Below, piece by piece: positions 36,491 to 46,039 of a stretch of 64,000 nucleotides of DNA (positions are counted from its first letter, which is position 1; each line of letters starts with the position of its first letter). Both the position numbers and the translations under genes were made by a program. The DNA is taken from contig MWFF01000130.1 of assembly GCA_002071485.1 (NCBI GenBank), positions 18,862 to 82,861 on the forward strand. The letters are read 5' to 3'. The notes below the pieces were generated by a model. It saw nothing but the letters and a program-made list of their open reading frames with translations, was not told where the DNA came from and did not search any database. The stretch comes from Verrucomicrobia bacterium ADurb.Bin006. Lineage in GTDB: Bacteria; Verrucomicrobiota; Verrucomicrobiia; Limisphaerales; J093.

Positions 36491-37515
36491 CATTCAGCGC
36501 ACCCATCTGCCTGTGGGTATTGCCTCTCCTCGCAGCGGGCTTGCTGCTCTTCCGGCTTTGGGCGGGGCGCCGGGCCCGCCGCGATTTGGAGGCGAGCTTC
36601 CGTTCCCCGTTGCTGCCGCGCCTGCTCGATTCGGTAAGTTCGCGGCGTCGGGGATGGAAGCTGGCTCTGCTGATGGCCGGGGTGCTTGCGCTCGGCCTGG
36701 CGCTCGCCCGACCGCAATGGGGGCGCCGGCAGATCGAACTCGAGCAAACGGGCATCGATCTGGTCATCGCTCTGGACGTTTCACGCTCGATGCTCGCCGC
36801 GGATGCCGCCGGGACGAACCGGCTCACCGTGGCGACAGACGCCATCGAACGCCTGCTGGCCGGATTGGGCGGGGATCGGGTCGGCTTGGTGATCTTCGCG
36901 GGAGAGGCCTTTACGGTCGCTCCCCTGACCCGAGACCACAGCGTCATCGCGCGCGCTCTCGAATCGTCGGTTCCCGGCACGGTGTCCGCTCCCGGCAGCA
37001 ACCTGCAGCAAGCGATCGGAGAATCGCTCAAGGGCTTCGATCGTGAGACGCGCGGTCCGCGCGCCCTCCTGCTGGTCAGCGATGGCGAGCAGTTGCAGGG
37101 CGACGCGATCGGGGCTGCGCGCGCCGCGCGCGCGGCAGGCCTGCGTGTGCATACGGCTGGAGTCGGATCCGCACTGGGGGCGCGCGTGCCGGCGCGAGCG
37201 TGGGGTGGGGCGGACTTTGTCAGGAACCCGTTGGGCCGCGAGGTGGTTTCTCGGCGCGATGAACTGCAATTGCAGCGCATTGCGGAGGCTGGAGGCGGCG
37301 TGTACACGCGTCTGGACGCGCGCCGCAGCGCGGCATTGAGCGGGTGGTTTCGACAAACCGCTGCCGGCTTGCCACGGTCGACAGCGAAGCGAATCCTGGA
37401 TGAACCGCAGGAGCGCTTTCAATGGCCGCTGGCGGCGGCGCTGGCATTGCTCGGGGCGGAATGGTGGCTGGGCGACCGGCGAAGCGGTGGCGGCTGGGAA
37501 CGAATGAAGCCTTGA
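36487..37515 (+). CDS. BatB-like vWA-domain membrane protein
   Basis: 342-aa protein with N-terminal membrane segments (LWVLPLLAAGLLLF, and LALLMAGVLALGLALA), a vWA domain with intact metal motif DVSRS (97-101) and a C-terminal membrane helix (WPLAAALALLGAEWWL). The paired BatA-like protein is encoded upstream and overlaps it by four bases. Genes of this kind belong to the aerotolerance/envelope-stress type Bat loci in several phyla. Function here is inferred from gene order. Confidence 0.88.
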   Translation: MTFSAPICLWVLPLLAAGLLLFRLWAGRRARRDLEASFRSPLLPRLLDSVSSRRRGWKLALLMAGVLALGLALARPQWGRRQIELEQTGIDLVIALDVSRSMLAADAAGTNRLTVATDAIERLLAGLGGDRVGLVIFAGEAFTVAPLTRDHSVIARALESSVPGTVSAPGSNLQQAIGESLKGFDRETRGPRALLLVSDGEQLQGDAIGAARAARAAGLRVHTAGVGSALGARVPARAWGGADFVRNPLGREVVSRRDELQLQRIAEAGGGVYTRLDARRSAALSGWFRQTAAGLPRSTAKRILDEPQERFQWPLAAALALLGAEWWLGDRRSGGGWERMKP

Positions 37516-37528
37516 TCCATTCGCAGGC

Positions 37529-39103
37529 ATGGTTGACACACAACGAGTCGGTCCGATCCTGAGGCTGCTGTTGGTCGGTGCGGCGCTGATGGCGTCTGGC
37601 TCGCTCTCGGCGGGCGCCGACATCTCCCAATCGCCCTGGGATGCCTATAACCAGGGCGTCCGCGCCTATGCGGCAGGTCAATACTCCGCGGCGTTTGACG
37701 GCTGGCGGAATCTCGCCTCCCAACCGCTGCCGCGCCGGCTCCGGTCGGCGGTCTGGTTCCAGTCGGGCAACGCCCAGTTTCGGCTCGGCGAACCGCATGA
37801 GACCAAAGCGCCCGAGCAGGCGGTCGAATGGTGGCGTCGCGCGCTCGAATCGTATCGCGCCGCTCTCGAACGAAGTCCGCGCTACGGCGCCGCGCGGCAC
37901 AACTTCGACCTGGTGCGGCGCCGGTTGGCCCGCGTGTTGCATCGGCTTGGGATCGAGGCGTTCGTGGCGGCGCAGAAGCAGCCCCTCGATCCGGCAATCC
38001 ACCTGCTCGAGGACGGTCTGGCGAAGGCCGACGAGGCAGTCCTGTGGAATCCCGAGGATGAGTCGCTGCGCGTCGGTTTGGAGCGGATCGAGGCGGCTCT
38101 CAAGGAGCGGTGGATCGAGCGCGCCGCGGGGGCGGAAGCCAAAGGCGACGCTGAGGCGGCGCGCGATACGAGTTGGGGGGACCTGGAAGCCGAGTCGCGG
38201 TACCGCGCCGCGCTCGAGGATCTGGGAGCGGTGCGCACGCGAGCGGATGCCAGGGCGCGACCCGACGATCGCAAGTCTGCCCCGGCCTCTTCCCAAACGG
38301 CAAAGCTCGACGAGGCCGCTGTCCGGGGGGAAGCGCGCGTGCGCGAGAAGCTGTCGAATCTCCTGACTCGAATGGGGCGACGGGAACAGAAGACAGGAGA
38401 TGAGAACTCGAAGTGGGACACGGGATCGGCGATCGAGCCCTACGAGGCCGCGCTCGGCCATTTCCGTGAAGCCCTCGAAGTTCGGGCCGATCACGACGGC
38501 GCCCGGCGGGGCCAACTCGAAGTGCGCGCCGCGCTCGAGAAACTGCACGTGCGCCTCGGCAACACGGAACTCGAAGAAGGACGCGACCGGTTGGCGCGCA
38601 AGAGTCCGGAGGCGGCGCCGAGGCTGATGGCGGCGCTGGACAACTTCGAGGCCGCGCGACGGCTGAATCCGGACAACACCGAGGCGAACGTTGGCGCGGC
38701 GGAGGCGCGCCGTTTGCTGCCCGAGGCGCTGGTGCTTGCCGGGCAGCGGGCCCTGGCCGGAGGGCAGCGGGCGGAAGAACACCGCCCCGGGGAAGCCCTC
38801 GGGCACTATCAGGACGCGCAGACGGCCTTTGAACAGGCCTTGGAGCTCGAGCCCGGGCAGGAGCCCGCCCGCGAGGGTCTGCAAGAAGTCGAGCCCCGGA
38901 TCGCGCGTTTGCGCGAGCGGGTCGCCCTCGAGGCGGAGCAGGCCGCCCGGCAACGCACGCTGCGGGACGGACAACCATCGACACTCGAAGAGCTGCTGGG
39001 CCAGGCCAGCGAGCGGCAGCAGGAACGCGAGGGCGAGTGGGATCGGCGCCGCCAGCGCGCCCGGAAGGAAACCGGGACGCGCCGCAGCGCGCTCGACTGG
39101 TGA
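37529..39103 (+). CDS. Exported TPR protein of the Bat-type locus
   Basis: 524-aa protein, the last gene of the Bat-type set. A signal sequence (ILRLLLVGAALMASGSLSAG) precedes TPR repeats: DAYNQGVRAYAAGQYSAAFD, a segment resembling FQSGNAQFRLGE, and AIEPYEAALGHFREALEVRA. The central part is charged and coiled-coil-like. BatC/BatE-type proteins have this form. The end meets the convergent ppk2 gene across about 30 bases containing no obvious terminator. A separate BatD-type gene is not visible. Confidence 0.8.
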   Translation: MVDTQRVGPILRLLLVGAALMASGSLSAGADISQSPWDAYNQGVRAYAAGQYSAAFDGWRNLASQPLPRRLRSAVWFQSGNAQFRLGEPHETKAPEQAVEWWRRALESYRAALERSPRYGAARHNFDLVRRRLARVLHRLGIEAFVAAQKQPLDPAIHLLEDGLAKADEAVLWNPEDESLRVGLERIEAALKERWIERAAGAEAKGDAEAARDTSWGDLEAESRYRAALEDLGAVRTRADARARPDDRKSAPASSQTAKLDEAAVRGEARVREKLSNLLTRMGRREQKTGDENSKWDTGSAIEPYEAALGHFREALEVRADHDGARRGQLEVRAALEKLHVRLGNTELEEGRDRLARKSPEAAPRLMAALDNFEAARRLNPDNTEANVGAAEARRLLPEALVLAGQRALAGGQRAEEHRPGEALGHYQDAQTAFEQALELEPGQEPAREGLQEVEPRIARLRERVALEAEQAARQRTLRDGQPSTLEELLGQASERQQEREGEWDRRRQRARKETGTRRSALDW

Positions 39104-39133
39104 GGGGTGCGGAAGGGCGCGGCGCCCGGGCCG

Positions 39134-40030
39134 TCACTCCTCGAGCAACGCCTGTTTCGCCGCAACGAGTTCCTTGCGCTTGTCTTTGTCGACTTCCGGG
39201 TAGGCGAGTTCGAGGGAGGCAAGCGTCTCGATCACCGCCGCCGCGACCACGGCGCGTGTGAACCACTTGTGGTCGGCCGGCACCACATACCACGGGGCCT
39301 CCGGTGTCGCGGTGTGGCGGATCATCTCCTCGTACGCCGCCATGTACTCGCGCCAGAATCCCCTTTCCTGAACGTCGGTCGACGAGAACTTCCAGTTCTT
39401 CTCCGGCTTCTCGATCCGTTCGAGGAACCGTCGCTTCTGTTCCTCTTTCGAGACGTGGAGGAAGAACTTGCGCACGACGATGCCATTGCGGGTGAGGTAG
39501 CGTTCGAAGCTGCGGATATCCTGGAAACGTTCGTCCCAGATTCGCCGGGTCACCAATTCGGCTGGAAGACGCTGCCTCTCGAGCAGCTCGGGATGCACCC
39601 GCACCACCAGCGTCTCTTCATAGTAACTGCGGTTGAAGATGCCGATGTGGCCGCGGTTGGGCAGGTGTTGAAAGCAGCGCCAGAGGTAGTCGTGATCCAG
39701 TTCCTCGGCGCTCGGCGCCTTGAAAGACATCACCTGGCATCCCTGCGGGTTCACGCCCGACATCACGTGCTTGATGGCGCTGTCCTTGCCGGCCGCATCC
39801 ATCGCCTGGAAGATCAGCAGCAGCGCCCAGCGATTGTCCGCGTAAAGCCTGTCCTGAAACTCCGCCAGGGCCTGAATCCCCTCCTCCAGGGCTTCCGCCA
39901 CCCTGGACTTGTCCTCGCGCTTGAGCCACAGGGTGTCATCCGGATCGATCTTCTTGAGACGGAACTCCTTGCCGTCCGTCACGCGAAACGGCTGCGTCAG
40001 CTTGCGACACTTCTTTTGGATGGACTTCAT
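39134..40030 (-). CDS. ppk2: Polyphosphate kinase 2
   Basis: 298-aa PPK2-family enzyme that transfers phosphate between polyphosphate and nucleotides. The Walker A-like FQAMDAAGKDSAIKHVMSGV starts near residue 75, and Walker B IGIFNRSYYEE is at 129-139, with the lid-region pattern FFLHVSKEEQKRRFLERIE. The FQAMDAAGKD form resembles class III PPK2 enzymes, which phosphorylate AMP and ADP; class is inferred from this motif only. The gene is intact and likely monocistronic or with the cupin gene upstream on the same strand, 91 bases away. Convergent with the TPR gene. Confidence 0.92.
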   Translation of the reverse strand: MKSIQKKCRKLTQPFRVTDGKEFRLKKIDPDDTLWLKREDKSRVAEALEEGIQALAEFQDRLYADNRWALLLIFQAMDAAGKDSAIKHVMSGVNPQGCQVMSFKAPSAEELDHDYLWRCFQHLPNRGHIGIFNRSYYEETLVVRVHPELLERQRLPAELVTRRIWDERFQDIRSFERYLTRNGIVVRKFFLHVSKEEQKRRFLERIEKPEKNWKFSSTDVQERGFWREYMAAYEEMIRHTATPEAPWYVVPADHKWFTRAVVAAAVIETLASLELAYPEVDKDKRKELVAAKQALLEE

Positions 40031-40121
40031 GTTGTGCCTGAGTCTGCTCTCCTGACCCGCATAGCAGACATCCTGCGAGGTCTGACCGCCCTGTGTACGA
40101 ACGGGGCGTAAAACATGCGGG

Positions 40122-40514
40122 TCAGGGGGTTTCGATCAGGATGTCGGATACCACATCCGGGCTTTGGCGATCGTGCACTTGATCGGAGAATGCGATCACC
40201 ACCATCGGGCGGGCACCGGTGTTCTGCATCGCGTGCGGAACGCCGGGCGGGAAGACAAACCTCCAGGCCTGGCCATCCGGCACCTGGATTTCCTCGATGC
40301 CCGACTCGCGACGGATGCACACCCGGGCGGGCCCCAGAACAACCGAGACTTCCGTGGCGCGCCGATGCCAGTGGTTGCCCCGCACGGCCCCAGGTTCGGT
40401 GAGGACAACGTGGCAGTTGCGCTGCCGGATCAGCACATCGGCATCCACCGGCTCGAACAACACACCCCGCGGATCGCAACGCACCGAAACCGGTTGATGC
40501 GAGCCCGGGTCCAT
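40122..40514 (-). CDS. Cupin (WxcM/FdtA-like) protein
   Basis: 130-aa single-domain cupin. The fold is marked by RGNHWHRRATEVSVVLGPAR and FPPGVPHAMQNTG, with His residues in cupin metal positions. It resembles FdtA/WxcM-type dTDP-sugar isomerases and the C-terminal domain of capsule assembly proteins such as WbjC. ATG at 40514 is preferred; the upstream TTG has no support. It could also be a regulatory sugar-binding cupin. No sugar-nucleotide genes surround it, so the substrate is unknown. Confidence 0.72.
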   Translation of the reverse strand: MDPGSHQPVSVRCDPRGVLFEPVDADVLIRQRNCHVVLTEPGAVRGNHWHRRATEVSVVLGPARVCIRRESGIEEIQVPDGQAWRFVFPPGVPHAMQNTGARPMVVIAFSDQVHDRQSPDVVSDILIETP

Positions 40515-40605
40515 GAGAGGCGGGGGCTCCACGGGATCGGTTGGCTTCGAGATGGGCCCATCTAGCCCGGTTGCGGTTCCTCGCGAAGCGTGCAAAATGA
40601 CCGGG

Positions 40606-41079
40606 CTAGGGGTTCACGGCTTTCTTCGCAGCGTCGCCCGCGTCCTTGGCCGCATCCTTGGCAGCGTCTCCGACCGCCTTGACCGCCTCGCCTGCGGCCT
40701 TGCCGGCATCCTCGCCCACCTTCTTGACGGCATCGACGGCCTGGCCGGCGGCTGCGCCAATTTTGGCCTGCACCTGGGCCAGGAGATCCTTCACAGCTTT
40801 CTGCTGCTCGGGCGTGAACTTCAGGTTCGAGGCAGCGGCCTTCAGCGACGCGACCGCCCCTGCGTAGTCGCCTGCCTTGACCGCGGCAATCGCCTTCTTG
40901 ACATCGCCCGTGTCTTCCTCGGCAGCCCCCGAGAATGCGGATTCGATCTGGGCAACGTCGATGGCAGGAGCCGTCGTGGCGCCTTCGATGCTGGATTCGG
41001 AATCTGGCTTCGAGCAGCCGGTCACGGCCAGAAGAGCGGACACGGCGATGATTGTGAGACTGAGCAGAGATCGTTTCAT
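40606..41079 (-). CDS. Alanine-rich lipoprotein
   Basis: 157-aa lipoprotein with signal SLLSLTIIAVSALLAV and lipobox TGC at about residue 22. The mature part begins with acidic residues and then has amphipathic, Ala- and Lys-rich repeats (KAAGEAVKAVGDAAKDAAKD) reminiscent of coiled-coil or apolipoprotein-like helices. It is probably anchored to a membrane and may bind lipid or another protein. No family is recognised. It stands alone, 91 bases upstream of the cupin gene on the same strand. Confidence 0.7.
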   Translation of the reverse strand: MKRSLLSLTIIAVSALLAVTGCSKPDSESSIEGATTAPAIDVAQIESAFSGAAEEDTGDVKKAIAAVKAGDYAGAVASLKAAASNLKFTPEQQKAVKDLLAQVQAKIGAAAGQAVDAVKKVGEDAGKAAGEAVKAVGDAAKDAAKDAGDAAKKAVNP

Positions 41080-41500
41080 TTGGTTTATCGAGTTTCTGAT
41101 GTTTCCGACCGTTAATCGGCACATTGCCTCACCCTTCGCACAAAAGCAAGGCCGCATGAGCCCGCATGAGTAAACGCCCTTGTCGGTGGGAAGCGAGTCT
41201 GCGCCGCGTGGGGGCACGCGGCCTACAGAATGGGCATCATCGGCTTGTAGGCCGGGTCCCCTGACCCGGCGCCTGGACCGATGTCTGTCCCCGCGCCGCG
41301 TGGGGGCACGCGGCCTACAGCCTGAGTCTCCATCCTCTGTAGGCCCGGTGCCCTCACCGGGCGACAGAACATCGACAACAGTCCGACGCACACCTTGGCG
41401 GAGGCTCAGGCTCCGCGGTGGTCAAGAATCGGCGAAACGGGAGGCTGGTCCGGATTTCTCACGACCGGTCAGATGACATCAAATGTTGGTGAGAAATGGG
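41080..41500. other. Non-coding gap with hairpin repeats
   Basis: 421 bases with no supported gene, between the alanine-rich lipoprotein and the GH106-like gene. It is occupied largely by the two-unit hairpin repeat at 41201-41363. Confidence 0.55.
41201..41363. repeat. Two tandem hairpin-repeat units
   Basis: The segments 41201-41228 and 41293-41320 are identical 28-mers, each forming the hairpin stem GCCGCGTG-loop-CACGCGGC followed by CCTACAG. Each is followed by an inverted partner (41245-41272 and 41338-41363) that begins TGTAGGC and contains its own stem such as GCCGGGT-loop-ACCCGGC. So the unit is two hairpins facing across a CTAC/GTAG boundary, and the whole block holds two copies. 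It has no U-tract. Confidence 0.85.
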
Positions 41501-44500
41501 CTAGAGGGGGCTTGACTGCAACAGGGCGAACGGTTCGAAGAGACCGTAACCGACTGTTTGATAGTAGCCGCCTCGAGGCGGGCCCTGCTCGGGGGCCGCG
41601 TGGAACATCGCCGGCCAGGCGCTGCCCAGTGGCGGGTTGTTGTGATGCGGGCCGAGCGTGTTCTTAAGAGTGCCGAAAACCGTCACCTCGACTCGATTCA
41701 CGCCCGTGATCAGCTCCGCGGTCACGTCCAGTTCCCACGGCGGGGCGCTGATGTAGCCGGCCAAATCCCCGTTCACCCGCACGCGCGCAACGCTCCCGTT
41801 CCATCGCCCGAGCCGGATGAACGATCGCGGGGCCTTCGAGTCGACGCAGAATTCCTGGCGATACGCGACCCCGGCGCTGTAGAAGGGATGGCCTTGGTCG
41901 TTCCAGCCGGCCCCGTCCTTCAAATGCAGAGGTTGCTCGGGAACCACGCTGAATCCGCAAGCGGCTGGCTCGAGCGCGAACGCGCCGCGAAGATACGCCG
42001 GCTCGATCTCATGATTCATGGTGAAAGGCGATGCCTCGAGCGTCACCACGTTCTCGCCGACCCGGGCGACGGCATCGATTTCGATCCGGCCAAAAGCCCG
42101 GTCGAGCCACCACGCCCCTGCCCTGGCCTTCACGGGATGCCCGTTGCACGTGATCTGATAAAGATCGGGCCGCTCGATCACGATGGTCAGATCTGACGGC
42201 ACCGCGCCCCCGATCACAAACCGGTAGCTCGCCCTGAAACCGCTGTCGGACGGGAATGTCCTGGCAATCAGTTCGTCCTTGAACTGCACGGCGCTGTCCC
42301 ACGGGTTACGGTCCATTCCGTGCTTCTGCCAGGCGAACCGGTTCGCTTGATAGAAATAGACATTGGTCCGCGACTCGCCCCCGGCGGTCACGTCCACGTA
42401 ATCCAGGGTCAGCACGTTGGGTTCGAGCCGGGCGACCTCGATCGGCCCGGCGGCAGGCACGGGCAGAGGAGCGCCCCAGACTTTGGTCTCCGGAGAGCGG
42501 CTGGCGCGGGAGAGGAAAAGGAGCAGGCTGCCGGCGGGCGGGAGGTCAAATCGGGCCGTGACGCCGCTGCCCTTGACGAAGGCGTAGGGCTCGACCGCCC
42601 CGGTATCGAGGTTCCACCGTTCGATGCCTTGCCGGTCGCTGATCAGAGTGCCGCGCGCGGGGTGCTCGAGACTTGTGTTGACGAGGAACACCAACTCGCC
42701 GTCGTCGAGCTGCCGGCGATGATGGAACAGGATGCCCCGATCGCCGTCGTCGCGGTGCAGAGCGAAGCCATCGGACGGGAGGCAGTGTGCGAGTTCGGCC
42801 ACGATCCGGGCCGGGTAGCGATCGAGGGCGGCGCGGTCGATGCCGCGGGCTGGGGCGGTCGAGGTCCGTTCCTGGCCGTCGATGCGTGGCGATTCGGCGC
42901 GGCCGTAGGCGCGGACGCACGTCACCTGATCGAGGAGCCTGGCCGTGGCCGCGTTGAGGTTTTCGAGGGCGGGCGGGAGGAGGACGGTGTGGTAGGTGCG
43001 TTGGCCGACGCGCAGTTCCTTGTGGAGGATGCGGTGGGTGGGCGCGGCGACGGCGACCGTCTCGCCCGCGGGTTGCCCATGCCGGGCCATGACGTACTCG
43101 CAGCCGAGATCGTATTCGATCTGAGCGGCTTCGAGCGCCATCAGCAGGTTCGAGAACGAATCGCCGATCTCCTTGAGCCTCGCTTCGTCCCCCTGGTACA
43201 TCCAGGCGGTGGTCGTCGGCTCGAGCACCAACAGGCGATTGTACTGCGCGCCCTGGGACAGCGCGGCGCTGAGGCGGGCGAAATAGGCGGCGGAGAGGTG
43301 ATAGGCTTCCCACCACGGCTCGTGGTAGGAGAACGATTGCGGGTGATCGCGTTTGCGGGCGCCGCGCAGGGTAATGTAGCTGAGGTGTTGGTCGAGCGTG
43401 TTCAGGCCCAGCACCTGCAGCCAGTCGCCGATCCGTTTCATGTCGACGAACCGGAGATCCCACCCGCCCGCGCCATAGAGCTCGACCAGCGTGCGCTTGC
43501 GGCCCAGTTGGTTGGCGATGCTCGACACTTCGCGGCAATACCGCACGTTGCCGAACTGGGCGTGCGTGTACTCGGCATACTGGTTCATGAGCGTGTCAAC
43601 ACCCGGGCGATGCTGCCACGCCGCCATCGCCATGTTGTCGGGCACGCCGATGCACCGCGGCCATTCGTGATCCCAGTAATGCCCCGTGAATTCGAGTCCG
43701 TTCGTCCCGCACCAGTCGTACATCGGCTTTGCCCAACGCTCGATGAACAGATCGAGCAGGGTCTGGAAGTAATTGTGTCGAACGCGCCTCCAATCCCCCA
43801 CTTCGAGGACCAGGCTCGGGAGTTGGTCGACCAGGCAGTAGCCCCAACGCTGTTCGAACTGCTCCGGCAGGTCGCGCGCCCACGGCAACCCGCCCGCCGG
43901 GCAGATGTTGGGTTCGTCGGTGAACACCCCGGGCACGCGCTTGCCAAAGTGCTCGCCGATATTCGTGCGATAGGCCTCGAGGGTGACCTCGATGAACGTC
44001 TCGGTCACCCCCGGCGTGAGCAGGTTGACATACCACCTGTTCCCGTGCCACGGCGAGTTGCCCGCTTCCTGAACCGATGCGACGAAATACCGGCCTTCGG
44101 GCAGGGATCTTCCCTCCTTGAGCGAGGCGGTGATGTCTTCGGTCCTGGTGTAGGCGTCGTCTTGGACTTGCAACACCTTGAGAATCTGTTCGTGCCACGC
44201 CGGGGCCGCCTTGGTTTCGACCAGCTTCAAACCCAGTCCGCGCGCCGAGGGCATCAGCTCGGGCACCCAACCGCCGGCGAAGCCCGACGGATACGAGTTC
44301 TCGTCGTAGATCCAGACGTTCATGTCGAGACGCTCCGCCTCATCGAGGGCGATCTTCCACAAGCGGAACCATTCCTCCGACAGATAGGGCGTCATCAGAC
44401 CCGGACGCGGGTGAACGAAGACCTGGTTGACCCTTTGCCCGGCCAGGTCGCGCAGCGTCCCCCGGACCTGGGCTTCGGTGAGCCTGTCGTTCCAGACCCA

Positions 44501-44638
44501 GAGGGGCGCCGTGGCGTACTCGCGCGGCGGTTCGGCGAAGAGGCGCTTGACGGCCGAGGACTCCGACGCGGCGATCAGCGTCGGGTCAAACGCCGGGGAC
44601 AAGAGTGCAAGCGCGACAAGGATGGAATTGCACTTCAT
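41501..44638 (-). CDS. GH106-like glycoside hydrolase, exported
   Basis: 1045-aa secreted glycoside hydrolase most like the GH106 alpha-L-rhamnosidases. The signal peptide starts at the ATG at 44638 (CNSILVALALLSPAFDPTLI). The N-terminal barrel has VNQVFVHPRPGLM and NVWIYDENSYPSGFAGG; the GVFTDEP motif and ELYGAGGWDLRFVDMKRIGD are candidate catalytic regions. The C-terminal part is made of beta-sandwich modules (RVRVNGDLAGYISAPPWEL). Start chosen for the signal; the upstream frame is less protein-like. Substrate specificity beyond the family is not readable. An Idh/MocA gene is 106 bases upstream on the same strand. Confidence 0.82.
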   Translation of the reverse strand: MKCNSILVALALLSPAFDPTLIAASESSAVKRLFAEPPREYATAPLWVWNDRLTEAQVRGTLRDLAGQRVNQVFVHPRPGLMTPYLSEEWFRLWKIALDEAERLDMNVWIYDENSYPSGFAGGWVPELMPSARGLGLKLVETKAAPAWHEQILKVLQVQDDAYTRTEDITASLKEGRSLPEGRYFVASVQEAGNSPWHGNRWYVNLLTPGVTETFIEVTLEAYRTNIGEHFGKRVPGVFTDEPNICPAGGLPWARDLPEQFEQRWGYCLVDQLPSLVLEVGDWRRVRHNYFQTLLDLFIERWAKPMYDWCGTNGLEFTGHYWDHEWPRCIGVPDNMAMAAWQHRPGVDTLMNQYAEYTHAQFGNVRYCREVSSIANQLGRKRTLVELYGAGGWDLRFVDMKRIGDWLQVLGLNTLDQHLSYITLRGARKRDHPQSFSYHEPWWEAYHLSAAYFARLSAALSQGAQYNRLLVLEPTTTAWMYQGDEARLKEIGDSFSNLLMALEAAQIEYDLGCEYVMARHGQPAGETVAVAAPTHRILHKELRVGQRTYHTVLLPPALENLNAATARLLDQVTCVRAYGRAESPRIDGQERTSTAPARGIDRAALDRYPARIVAELAHCLPSDGFALHRDDGDRGILFHHRRQLDDGELVFLVNTSLEHPARGTLISDRQGIERWNLDTGAVEPYAFVKGSGVTARFDLPPAGSLLLFLSRASRSPETKVWGAPLPVPAAGPIEVARLEPNVLTLDYVDVTAGGESRTNVYFYQANRFAWQKHGMDRNPWDSAVQFKDELIARTFPSDSGFRASYRFVIGGAVPSDLTIVIERPDLYQITCNGHPVKARAGAWWLDRAFGRIEIDAVARVGENVVTLEASPFTMNHEIEPAYLRGAFALEPAACGFSVVPEQPLHLKDGAGWNDQGHPFYSAGVAYRQEFCVDSKAPRSFIRLGRWNGSVARVRVNGDLAGYISAPPWELDVTAELITGVNRVEVTVFGTLKNTLGPHHNNPPLGSAWPAMFHAAPEQGPPRGGYYQTVGYGLFEPFALLQSSPL

Positions 44639-44744
44639 GCGAATGACAGCGCTTCCCACGCCCACGTTCGTCCCGCCGACTTTCGAGTCGGCGCGCGTCT
44701 CCAACTCGGTAGACCGATGGGTGCCACCGAAATCCCGGCGCGCC

Positions 44745-45893
44745 CTACTTGGTCTTCTTGACCTTCTCCCACTTCGCGGTTTTGGCGGATTGCAGGACGG
44801 CGTCGCAGACGTACTGGGTTTCGAGCGCCTCGGCGAAGGTGGGACTGGCTGGCTTGCCCTTGGCCAGGCCGGTCAGGAAATCCGCGAGCTGATGCACAAA
44901 CGAATGCTCGAACCCGATGTTCAGCCCCGGCACCCACCACTTGTCCATGTACGGATGATCGCCGCCGTGGTCTGTCACGTGGATCGAGCGCCAGCCTCGG
45001 ACTTTGCCTTCATCGCGGTGATCGAAGTAGGCCAGGCGGTGGAGATCGTGCAGATCCCAGGCAATGCTCGCCTTCTCGCCATTGATCTCGAAGGTGTAAA
45101 GCGCCTTGTGGCCGCGGGCGTAGCGCGTCGACTCGAACGTCGCCAGCGAGCCGTTGGCAAACCGGCAAAGGAACGCGCAGGCATCGTCGATGCCCACCTT
45201 TTGCATCTTGCCCGTGAGCTGGTGCTTGCGCTCCTTCACGAAGGTCTCGGTCATCGCCGTCACCGATTCGATCCGCCCGTTGAGCCAAAGGGCGGTGTCG
45301 ATGCAGTGGGCCAGCAGGTCGCCGGTGACGCCGCTGCCAGCCGCCTTCACATCCAGCCGCCACAGCGAATCGCCTCCCTGCGGAACGTCCTTCGAGATGG
45401 TCCAGTCCTGCAAAAACTTCGCGCGGTAATGGAAGATCTTCCCAAGGCGCCCCTCGTCGATCAGCTTCTTGGCCAGCGAAACCGCCGGGATGCGGCGGTA
45501 GTTGAAGGAGACGAAGTTGGGCACGCCGGCCTTCTCGACGGCCTTGACCATGCCTTCGGCCTCCTTGCCGTTGCGGGCGAGCGGCTTCTCGCACAGGATC
45601 ATCTTGCCGGCCTTGGCCGCGGCGATCGCCACCTCCGCGTGCATGTTGTTCGGCAGGCAGATATCGATCATGTCAATGTCGTCGCGCGCCAGGAGCTTGC
45701 GGTAATCCGTCTCGACGGACTCAAACCCCCACCGGGCGGCGTGGGCCTTGGCCCTTTCCTCGTTCGAGTCGCAGATCGCCTTCAGGACAGGCCTGTATTC
45801 GAGGTCGAAGAAATTCCAGACTTTGCGGTGTGCGTTCGAGTGTGCCCGGCCCATGAAGCCGCAGCCGATCAAGCCGACATTGAGTGTTTTCAT
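44745..45893 (-). CDS. Gfo/Idh/MocA-family oxidoreductase
   Basis: 382-aa NAD(P)-dependent oxidoreductase with no export signal. Rossmann motif [14 protein letters not shown] near the N-terminus; the EKP loop reads [20 protein letters not shown], and the catalytic-like segment [16 protein letters not shown] is intact. Length and motifs fit inositol or sugar dehydrogenases. The start at 45893 ([10 protein letters not shown]) is directly before the Rossmann fold. It precedes the GH106-like gene and may act on the product of that enzyme. Substrate not identifiable. Confidence 0.87.
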   Translation of the reverse strand: MKTLNVGLIGCGFMGRAHSNAHRKVWNFFDLEYRPVLKAICDSNEERAKAHAARWGFESVETDYRKLLARDDIDMIDICLPNNMHAEVAIAAAKAGKMILCEKPLARNGKEAEGMVKAVEKAGVPNFVSFNYRRIPAVSLAKKLIDEGRLGKIFHYRAKFLQDWTISKDVPQGGDSLWRLDVKAAGSGVTGDLLAHCIDTALWLNGRIESVTAMTETFVKERKHQLTGKMQKVGIDDACAFLCRFANGSLATFESTRYARGHKALYTFEINGEKASIAWDLHDLHRLAYFDHRDEGKVRGWRSIHVTDHGGDHPYMDKWWVPGLNIGFEHSFVHQLADFLTGLAKGKPASPTFAEALETQYVCDAVLQSAKTAKWEKVKKTK

Positions 45894-46002
45894 ACGTGAT
45901 ATGCTTCCCCCTCGGTTTGCAGGAACAGCCGCCCGACTGCAAGGATGAAATGCGCCTGGCCCGCACAGCAGTCCGCTTGTGAAGCCTGTCCGCCCTCTGC
46001 CT

Positions 46003-46034
46003 GGACGGGGTGTGCCACGGACGGGGTGTGCCAC
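46003..46034. repeat. Perfect 16-bp tandem duplication
   Basis: GGACGGGGTGTGCCAC is present at 46003-46018 and again at 46019-46034 with no gap. It lies between marC and the oxidoreductase gene, just upstream of the oxidoreductase start. The surrounding words (for example CTGTCCGCCCT before it) resemble degenerate dispersed sequence also near 40062. Confidence 0.85.
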
Positions 46035-46039
46035 GCGGG

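Noticed and set aside
41201..41363. CRISPR array
   Set aside because: The repeats are only two and are hairpins facing each other, with no unique spacers of uniform size.
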